Assembly: GCF_003025005.1 (NCBI RefSeq)
Contig: NZ_PVSS01000009.1
Location: 242 to 64,241 of the forward strand
Length of the DNA stretch: 64,000 bases
DNA from: Brumimicrobium mesophilum
GTDB lineage: Bacteria > Bacteroidota > Bacteroidia > Flavobacteriales_D > Crocinitomicaceae
Direction of reading: 5' to 3'
Shown here: positions 55,055 to 62,800 of the stretch, in pieces
Position numbering within the stretch: the stretch's first letter is position 1
How the letters are laid out: each line of letters opens with the position of its first letter
Position numbers and translations under genes: made by a program
Notes under the pieces: generated by a model
Told to the model about the DNA's origin: nothing
The model's input: only the letters and a program-made list of their open reading frames with translations
Databases searched by the model: none

Positions 55055-55951
55055 ATGAAATTTACATTCCCCTTTGCAGCAATTCTCCTGTTTTTGATTT
55101 CAACATCTTGTGAATTCAATCAATCCGTAAAAAAGGATTTAGCAACCGGTGCTTATTCGCGAGGAGATGGAATTAACTGTGATGAAGTTTCAATCAATAT
55201 CAACGAAGAATTAGACAATCGAAATGAATTTATTTTTGGAGAAGGAGTGGTTATCTATTTTAATGATATTCAAGGACTAAAAAAAATCGAAGGAAAAACC
55301 TATCCTGGAATGTCAATTTACATTATCAAAAATGAAAAAGATACAGTTGTTTCGAATGCAAATTTATTGGAAGAAGTGAAGGATGGTACAGATTTATCTC
55401 CTCTGCAATTGCACGCAAAGTTTGGAGCTATTTTTCCATATAAAAACGATGAAGAATACAAATTATTCGTTGAAATATGGGACGAAAAAAGTGATGGTAA
55501 ATTCAACTACGAATTACCTTTCACCATCAAAGAAAACGAACTTTTAGAGATTAATTCCAAAGGAATCAAGTATTCACAAATTTATTTATGGAATGAATCC
55601 TTGAAAAGTCCGGTCTTTAAAAACCACATAGACAGCAGAAGTGAATTAATTTTAATTCTTGATGGGATTGAAGGATTTGATTTAAATCAAGGAAGAGCTT
55701 TCCCAACTTTCTCAATAGATATAACTGACAATAGTGGAAATAAAATATTGTTTACACCAAACCTACTTTTTGAAAATGAAGATATTGGTTTTAATCCTGA
55801 CAATTTGAAAAAACAGCTATACGCTAAGTTCAATTTTTCTTCTAGTCAAGTAGATAATCCTTGTAAAGTAGTAGCTAAATTGAAAGATCAAAACTCCAAT
55901 AAGGAACTGATCGTTGAAACTGAGTTAATTGTTGAGCACCACAACGAATAA
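55055..55951 (+). CDS. Lipoprotein with an internally duplicated domain
   Basis: The 298-residue product has a lipoprotein signal (lipobox STSC, Cys19). The mature part contains two related ~125-residue halves: in each a line such as VIYFNDIQGL or LILDGIEGF is followed by GKTYPGMSIYI or GRAFPTFSIDI and then SNANLLEE or FTPNLLFEN. This indicates duplication of one beta-sandwich domain. The family is not recognised; it should be membrane anchored outside the cytoplasm. Confidence 0.75.
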   Translation: MKFTFPFAAILLFLISTSCEFNQSVKKDLATGAYSRGDGINCDEVSININEELDNRNEFIFGEGVVIYFNDIQGLKKIEGKTYPGMSIYIIKNEKDTVVSNANLLEEVKDGTDLSPLQLHAKFGAIFPYKNDEEYKLFVEIWDEKSDGKFNYELPFTIKENELLEINSKGIKYSQIYLWNESLKSPVFKNHIDSRSELILILDGIEGFDLNQGRAFPTFSIDITDNSGNKILFTPNLLFENEDIGFNPDNLKKQLYAKFNFSSSQVDNPCKVVAKLKDQNSNKELIVETELIVEHHNE

Positions 55952-55990
55952 AGAATGACTAAAATTTCAGAATTGACACATTAAATCAAC

Positions 55991-56593
55991 ATGGATCTAT
56001 TTAGCGACGATATTAATATTTTACCCTTTGATGGAGAAGTGAATTACTACGGGCCTGTGCTCTCACAATCCAAAGCACAAGAGTATTTCGAGAAATTAAT
56101 GGACAACATTCAATGGGAAAATGATAAAGCAATCATTTTCGGGAAAACCATCATCACCAAAAGAAAAGTAGCTTGGTACGGTGATCAACCTTTTGAATAT
56201 ACCTATTCGAAAACCACTAAATCTGCTTTACCTTGGAGCAAAGAACTTCTGGAATTGAAAGAAATCATCGAAAAAAAATCGGGTGAAACTTTTAATTCTT
56301 GTCTGTTGAATCTTTATCACAGCGGCGAAGAAGGAATGGCGTGGCATAGTGATGCCGAAAAAGATTTGAAAAAAAATGGCGCTATTGGGTCTTTGAGTTT
56401 TGGTGCAGAGCGCAAATTCTTATTTAAACACAAAGCTTCGAAAAAAAACGTTTCTGTCATTTTAGAAAAAGGGAGCTTGCTCGTAATGAAAGGAACAACT
56501 CAAACTAACTGGTTACATCGCTTGCCACCAACAAAAAGGGTGAAAATTCCAAGAATTAACTTAACTTTTAGGACAATTGAAATTAAGCAATAA
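55991..56593 (+). CDS. alkB: AlkB-like alpha-ketoglutarate-dependent DNA repair dioxygenase
   Basis: AlkB removes methyl groups from bases such as 1-methyladenine using Fe(II), O2 and 2-oxoglutarate. The 200-residue product keeps the iron ligands His119 and Asp121 in MAWHSDAEKD and His176 in NWLHRLP, with the 2-oxoglutarate-binding arginines in RVKIPRINLTFR. FNSCLLNLYHSGEEG is also typical. It lies in a run of small stress and repair genes. Confidence 0.93.
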   Translation: MDLFSDDINILPFDGEVNYYGPVLSQSKAQEYFEKLMDNIQWENDKAIIFGKTIITKRKVAWYGDQPFEYTYSKTTKSALPWSKELLELKEIIEKKSGETFNSCLLNLYHSGEEGMAWHSDAEKDLKKNGAIGSLSFGAERKFLFKHKASKKNVSVILEKGSLLVMKGTTQTNWLHRLPPTKRVKIPRINLTFRTIEIKQ

Positions 56594-56703
56594 CTTAAAG
56601 ATATAATGATTTACAAATTGGTGAAACTTTAAATTACTTGGAACCTCAAGGTTGGAGAAATTGGAGGGCTAAAAAAAAGAGTATCGCAGTCAATAAGCTA
56701 AAA

Positions 56704-57414
56704 ATGGACAAAGAAAAACCTAGAATATCGAGATTAACTGCAATTCTCACTGAATTACAATCGAAAAACATTGTAACCGCAACAACTATCGCTGAAAAAT
56801 TCGACATCAGTATAAGAACAGTCTACCGTGACATAAGAACATTAGAAAAATCTGGAATTCCAATAATAACAATTGAAGGCAAAGGATATTCTTTCGTTGA
56901 TGGCTATAAAATTCCACCAATAATGTTTACTGAACAAGAAGCAAATGCATTGATCACTGCCGAATTGCTCATTAAAAGAAATAAAGACGAATCTTTGACC
57001 GAACAATATGAAAGTGCTGTTACCAAGATTAAATCTGTTTTAAAATATTCACAAAAGGAGAAAACAGAATTATTATCAGACAGAATTCAAGTTCGAAATA
57101 ACAAAGAAAATGAAAAAACCAGTAAATATTTAATTCAACTTCAAACCACGATTTCCAATTACAATTTGGTAAAAATCGAATATAAATCTTTAGCCAATAA
57201 ATTAAGCCAAAGAGAAATAGAACCTTTCGCACTTTATACAACCCAAGATAATTGGGTTCTAATTGCTTTTTGCAGAAATAAAAATGATTTCAGAGCATTT
57301 AGATTAGATTGTATACAGAAATTGAAAATTTTGGAAACTCATTTCGAACCACATAAATTATCGCTTCAACAGTATTTAGAGAACTGTAGTGCGAAATATT
57401 CAAGGAAAAGATAA
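56704..57414 (+). CDS. WYL-domain (YafY-like) transcriptional regulator
   Basis: About 236 residues from ATG 56704; the frame is open from a TTG at 56638, but the added residues are not conserved in this family. The N-terminal HTH (RLTAILTELQSKNIVTATTIAEKFDISIRTVYRDIRTLE) and the C-terminal WYL-type ligand-sensing domain (IEYKSLANKLSQREIEPFALY, WVLIAFCRNKNDFRAFRLDCI) are evident. It probably controls the GyrI-like gene 75 bases downstream, a pairing often seen in Bacteroidota. Confidence 0.9.
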   Translation: MDKEKPRISRLTAILTELQSKNIVTATTIAEKFDISIRTVYRDIRTLEKSGIPIITIEGKGYSFVDGYKIPPIMFTEQEANALITAELLIKRNKDESLTEQYESAVTKIKSVLKYSQKEKTELLSDRIQVRNNKENEKTSKYLIQLQTTISNYNLVKIEYKSLANKLSQREIEPFALYTTQDNWVLIAFCRNKNDFRAFRLDCIQKLKILETHFEPHKLSLQQYLENCSAKYSRKR

Positions 57415-57458
57415 ATATTTCCTAACACCCCTGACACACCTTTGACATTCACCTCAAT

Positions 57459-57466
57459 TATATTTG
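57459..57466 (+). promoter_or_regulatory. Predicted -7 promoter box for the GyrI-like gene
   Basis: TATATTTG matches TAnnTTTG, with a TTTG at 57441-57444 that is closer (14 bases) than the usual -33 spacing. The open frame's first ATG (57442) lies upstream of this box, supporting the later start at 57490. Confidence 0.5.
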
Positions 57467-57489
57467 CATTGAATATTAAAAACAACAAA

Positions 57490-57951
57490 ATGGAAAATGT
57501 GAAAATTGAGTCTTTTAAGGTCATCGGAATCTCTATCCGTACAACGAATGAAAATAACCAAGCCGCTGAGGATATTGGGAAATTATGGGGTGAATTCATG
57601 TCTAAAAACATTTTAGGTCAGATTCCAAACAAAATAAATAATGAAATATATTCTCTTTATACCGATTATGAAAATGACCACACTAAACCATATACAGCGA
57701 TATTAGGTTGTAAAGTAGAGAGTCTGAACGAAATCCCTAAAGGAATGATAGGCAAAAACATATCAGGTGGAACTTTCAATAAAACTTCCGCTAAAGGTGA
57801 TTTAACTAAAGGTTTAATTGTTAATCATTGGTCAAAAATATTCGGAATGCCTTTAGATAGAACTTACACCACAGACTTTGAAGTATTTGGTGAAAAAGCT
57901 CAAAATCCAGCAGATGCCGAAATCGATTTTTATGTAGCAATCAAAAAATAA
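57490..57951 (+). CDS. GyrI-like small-molecule-binding (effector-binding) protein
   Basis: The 153-residue product is a single GyrI-like/AraC effector-binding domain: FKVIGISIRTTNEN, KLWGEFMSKNI, EIYSLYTDYENDHTKPYTAILGCKV, the MIGKNISGGTF turn and VNHWSKIF. Such stand-alone domains bind drugs or metabolites and may sequester or hydrolyse them. The start at ATG 57490 is chosen because it lies after the promoter box. It is next to a WYL regulator and followed by a DUF1801 gene after 11 bases. Confidence 0.88.
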   Translation: MENVKIESFKVIGISIRTTNENNQAAEDIGKLWGEFMSKNILGQIPNKINNEIYSLYTDYENDHTKPYTAILGCKVESLNEIPKGMIGKNISGGTFNKTSAKGDLTKGLIVNHWSKIFGMPLDRTYTTDFEVFGEKAQNPADAEIDFYVAIKK

Positions 57952-57962
57952 AAATCGGTATT

Positions 57963-58397
57963 ATGGATTTAAGAAAAACCAAAATTAAAACCGAACCGAA
58001 ATTCGATATTGTATTCGCAAATTATCCTGACTTTGTTCGGGATAAAATGCAAATGTTAAGGGGATTGGTCATTGAGACTGCCAAGGAATCCAATGGAGTT
58101 GATATTTTAACTGAAACTTTGAAATGGGGAGAACCAAGTTTCGTTACCAAAAATGGAAGCACATTAAGAATGGATTGGAAAGCGAAATCACCAAATTTTT
58201 ATGCAATGTACTTTCAATGCAATAGCAGATTAATAGATACTTTTAAGTTAGTTTTTGATAAACAATTTCAATTTGAAGGAAATCGTGCAATTGTATTTCA
58301 ATTGAATCAAAAAATCCCAGAATTGGAATTGAAACAATGCATAAAAGCTGCACTAAATTATCATTTAATGAAAGATCAAGCAACTTTAGGAATATAA
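57963..58397 (+). CDS. DUF1801-domain protein
   Basis: The 144-residue product matches the DUF1801 (YdhG-like) group: VFANYPDFVRDKMQMLRGLVIETAKE, ETLKWGEPSFVTKNGSTLRMDWK and a Cys-containing YFQCNSRLIDTF. The fold is related to iron-chaperone-like proteins; the function is unknown. It begins 11 bases after the GyrI-like gene and is likely co-transcribed. Confidence 0.85.
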   Translation: MDLRKTKIKTEPKFDIVFANYPDFVRDKMQMLRGLVIETAKESNGVDILTETLKWGEPSFVTKNGSTLRMDWKAKSPNFYAMYFQCNSRLIDTFKLVFDKQFQFEGNRAIVFQLNQKIPELELKQCIKAALNYHLMKDQATLGI

Positions 58398-58469
58398 AAA
58401 TGTTCTAAGAATCAAGATAATCTCTTACTTTTAGGAATACCAAAACTTAATAAACTAAAAGAAAATCAA

Positions 58470-59030
58470 ATGAGAAAATTAAAACTTCAAATTCAACTTT
58501 CAATCGACGGATATATCACAGGACCAAATGGAGAAATGGACTGGATGGTTTGGAACTGGGACGACAAACTTAAGTCTTTTGTGAATGAATTAACCCAACC
58601 AGTAGACACTATTTTGTTGGGTAGAAAATTGGCTTAAGGATTTATTCCTCATTGGACAGATACCTTCGAAAAGTCTGATAAAAAAGATGAATTCGCTCAA
58701 AAAATGGTTGAAGCTGATAAAGTTGTATTTTCAAAAACTTTAGACAAATCAGAATGGAAGTCAACTGAAATAGCCAAAGGTGGTCTCAAAAATGAAATCG
58801 AAAAATTAAAAAAATCAGAAGGCCATGACATCATTGCTTATGGAGGAGGTGAATTTGTTTCATCATTAATTCAAGAAAATTTAATCGACGAATATTACTT
58901 TTTTATCAATCCTTCGATCTTAGGAAGTGGAATGACAATTTTCGAAAAAGTAGATTATAAAACAGATTTGAAATTAGTGGAATCTCAAGCTTATGATTGT
59001 GGAATTACAGTTTTGAAATATGTTAAATGA
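58470..59030 (+). pseudogene. RibD/dihydrofolate-reductase-like gene with an internal stop
   Basis: From ATG 58470 the frame encodes an intact DHFR/RibD-C-like N-terminus (LKLQIQLSIDGYITGPNGEMDWM, DTILLGRKLA) and then a TAA at 58635-58637, directly followed in the same frame by GFIPHWTDTF and the remainder to 59030 (DIIAYGGGEFVSSLIQENLIDEYYF, NPSILGSGMTIF). The family normally has LGRKLAEGF, so one GAA-to-TAA change explains the stop. The full product would be 186 residues. It may be a recent pseudogene or a sequencing error; the downstream part alone lacks the nucleotide-binding start. Confidence 0.88.
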
Positions 59031-59072
59031 TTTTTGACAAGTAAAAACTAATTGAAATATAAAGTTGTGGAA

Positions 59073-59333
59073 ATGATCAATAAGAAATTAACACTAAAAG
59101 AAATCCTAATTGCTATTGGATTACTCATACCAACTTATTTCATAATTGCTATTTTCAATATTTCCAATGAGGATTTGTATAACAATGATATAGATACAAT
59201 TTTTAGCCAAGGAAGTTTTATGAATAAAACAGCATACATTCTATTTTGGATTTGGTTAATTATTATAATTTTATGGGGATTGAGTATTATTAATCGTTTT
59301 ATTAAACAATTAAAATCAATACTTAAGAATTAA
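59073..59333 (+). CDS. Small two-span membrane protein
   Basis: 86 residues from ATG 59073 (an in-frame TTG at 59052 would add seven). Two hydrophobic segments (about 9-29 and 52-72) are separated by an acidic loop (NEDLYNNDIDTIF), with a basic C-terminus (IKQLKSILKN). No family is recognised. Confidence 0.55.
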   Translation: MINKKLTLKEILIAIGLLIPTYFIIAIFNISNEDLYNNDIDTIFSQGSFMNKTAYILFWIWLIIIILWGLSIINRFIKQLKSILKN

Positions 59334-59350
59334 TTAATAACATCACTTCC

Positions 59351-59779
59351 ATGGCCAACGAAACAAAAATTCACTCAACAAATTACGTCAACACCTTTAT
59401 TGAAGTTGCTGAAGACACAAAATCTACTACGGGAACGGTTCCACCAAGGAAAGGTGATAAGAAAACAGTGGCTCTAATGCAGTATGAATTGATTGCTAAA
59501 CATCCATATAAATTCACATCAGACGATATATTCTTTCAAGTGTTTGCAGAAAGAAATGATTTAACTAAAGTAGAATTAGGGGAAGCCAAAGAAAAATTCT
59601 TTTCCAAAGGTCAACCTTGTTTTAGGGCTTCACCGCTAACTAAATCTTATGGATTTGGTGTTCATAGCGATGAAGAAGGGAGAATAGCGCTTTACGGAAT
59701 GGAATCAGATGAGTATCAAAAGTATTTAGCTGAAGACAAAATCAAGAAGGTCAAAGCAATGCGATCAAGTAAAAAATAA
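59351..59779 (+). CDS. DUF6157-like protein
   Basis: The 142-residue product has the pattern HSTNYVNTFIEVAEDTKSTT, KTVALMQYELIAKHPYKFTSDD, CFRASPLTKSYGFGVHSDEEG, which I associate with the DUF6157 group of soil and water bacteria. The function is unknown. A short lysine-rich tail ends the protein. It is convergent with the giant T9SS gene. Confidence 0.8.
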   Translation: MANETKIHSTNYVNTFIEVAEDTKSTTGTVPPRKGDKKTVALMQYELIAKHPYKFTSDDIFFQVFAERNDLTKVELGEAKEKFFSKGQPCFRASPLTKSYGFGVHSDEEGRIALYGMESDEYQKYLAEDKIKKVKAMRSSKK

Positions 59780-59831
59780 ACATATGCTATTGTTTACACA
59801 TTCCATTTTTTATGAAATGCAATTAGAGCTA

Positions 59832-62800
59832 CTACTTAACTATTAGCTTCCTAACCTCAACTTCCTCATTGGTATAAACCTTTACAAAGTAAACTCCTGA
59901 AGATACTTTAATATTCTTTAGTTTAACTTCCTTTGTAATTTCAGTAAAATTGAAACTTTTCACTAATTCACCAGTACCGTTAATTAATTCAACTTTAGAA
60001 ATAGAACCTGTTGAACTAATTAATAAGTCGCGCCCTGAAATTAATGGATTTGGATAAATATTTAAGTAATCCCAAGCATCAAACTCAACAGATTTTATAT
60101 CAGAAAATGAAAACTGACCATCAAAATCAATTTGCTTTAATCGATAATAGTTTATTCCTGTTTTTGGTTCTCTATCCAAATAATCATATTCAATTATCTC
60201 AGAACTATTTCCTGCTCCATCAACTATAGTAATTGTTTCAAAATTATAACCATCCGTAGATCTTTCTAAGTTGAAATAATCATTGTTTAACTCTGAAGCA
60301 GTTGACCAATTCACCATTGCAGCAGATCCCTGTTTTTCAACTTTGAACTCTATTAATTCAATTGGCAAAGGATTATTTGCAGTTGTAGTAGCTATGGTAA
60401 ATGGACTGAAGTTTGAGATTGTTCCTGCTGAAGTAACAGCTCCATTAGCTGCGGTTCCAGTATTCCCACCATTACCATGGTCTTTCCAAATACTACCATC
60501 CCATCTGCTAACCAACAATTCAATTGGAATATTAACTCCACTACAACCAAATGTAGGAATATCTCGATAAGAAAGAGTGACTTCCACAGCTATTGTACTT
60601 ATACCGTTTAATTTATCCAATATCCAATACTCACAATCACTGACATGATCAATAGAAGTTTCAACAGGATTATCCGGAGTTCCACTTGTCACAACATCTT
60701 GTGGAAAATATTCAGCTCTAAATTCAGCATTAATAACATTAGGCTCAGAAATGCTAATTGGTCTATAATATCCTTGTTTACCAACTGGAAAAACAAAAGC
60801 AGGTTTTCCTATCTTTGAAATTGGCCCCTCCACAAACCCATTATCAGAAACATTACTAACAATAGAACCATCGACCATTGTCACTAGATTCGTTAAGCTC
60901 GACACAATGTTTCCCTGTACCATTCTTAAGTCCTTATCAATGATAATCGGTGTCCCCAAAGTAATCTCTTCATTTGGATTTTGTGTTTCTAGTGCCCTAA
61001 ACTCTGGCCTTGGAGTTGACCCCACTGCAGAAATAAATTGTGGTATTGTTCCATCCATAACAACACGACCGCCACTATTTGAACCAAACACTACAATTGT
61101 AGCAGAATTAACTGATATCGCTCCTTCATAAGTGCTCGAGGCATTATATGTTGGTAATATTGCACCTGAACCGGTTTCAACATATGAAACGTCATCATTG
61201 AAATCATTACCATTAAGATTTGCAAAAACAAGATTTCCTGCCCCAGAATTTTTAAGTATTGCAGTCCCATTAAATGTATTCCCTCCTGAACTAAGATCAT
61301 CAATAGCTCCAGTTTTTTCTAGAAAAGCTGGAGAATTGTAAATAGATGTATTTGAAAACATTCTCGAACTAATGAAATTTACCGGCCCATTCCATTCTGA
61401 GTCTCTACTTTCAAATCTCGTTAAACCTAATAACGGAACAAAGCTTTGAGTCGTGGTTCCCAACTGTGTGAAATTTCTGAACAATAATCTTTTTCCTATA
61501 AAATCGCTAGTTCCAACAGAAATGGAGTAACCGACACCCAAAGTTCCTTGTCCTGCTGTGGTTGATGTTCTTCTACCAAAGAATATTCCATCATCAACGC
61601 TAGAAGCTCCATTGGTCGTGCTATTAAGCAATATATCACCATTATATGCATTTGAACTTTCGACATCTGAATTCAGAAGAATATATGAATCTAAGGTAGA
61701 CGTCGCCGAATTGTTAAGGTTTAGGGTATTATTAAAAGTAACATCTCCTTTCAGTCCAGCAACTATCCGCTTGACATCCCCACCATTACCTAAATTGACT
61801 AAATTTGAAATTCCGGTTATATTCACCACTGAACTTGGATTTCTAGCTATGATCAATTCTCCTACAGTAGAAATAGCAGTATTTAATATTTCCAAACTCC
61901 CTAAAAAGTTAATATCACCTTCATACCCAAGAATAACACCAACATTGCCAGCAATAGCATTATTACGCACAGTGGCACTTCCTCCAACTTCAAGGGTTGA
62001 CATAGCAGTATATGAAAAAATGCTGTTTTGAGACGCTCCTGTAGACGTAGTCACTACGTCAAGATCTCCATTAATTACATTCCCGGCACTATTATAAGCT
62101 ACATGTAAATCACCTGAACCTTCACTTATTACTTTTAAATTCGCGTTCCAAGTATCAGGATTGGTATTTCCCATTATGAAAGAACCAGAGCCTGTATTAC
62201 GCATAGATGAATTAGAATCAAAGACATTATTTCCTTCGCTTAAATCTGGATTTATACCCGTTTTTTCCAAATGGGTAGAATCTCCATAATGACTGTCTCT
62301 TGTTGTAATTCTTGGACTAATAAAATCTCCTCCTCCTTGCCAATCACAAAATAAGATTGTTAGTTCAGTATCAGTACCTGTTGATATAACAACCTGAGGT
62401 GTGGAGCCTAATTGGGTGAAATTTCTAAAATACAACTCACCAGTATCAAATCCAGCGGCCCCAATAGAAATAGATTGACCAGCTGCCAAGATTCCAAACC
62501 CACCTGGAATAGGAATACCACTTCCGTTTCCAAAATAAATTCCATCGGAAGAAACACCTGTATTTGTCAATACAATAGCTCCATTATAATAATTAGTGCT
62601 TCCTGGGAAGTGATTTAAATAAATACCACTTAGGGTAGCTATAGCATTATTTTCGATGATTAGGGAGTCGCCAAATGTTATATCACCACTGTATCCCATA
62701 TACATCCTTCGCACATCTCCAGAACCGTTGTTTACGAACTTTGCAACGCCAGAAATACTAACTGCAGATGGTTCGGTCTCAGCAACACGAATCGTTGTAC

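Noticed and set aside
59799-59819. CATTCCAT/ATGAAATG hairpin between convergent genes
   Set aside because: One mismatch on the plus strand, a wobble on the minus strand, and no T run, so not called a terminator.
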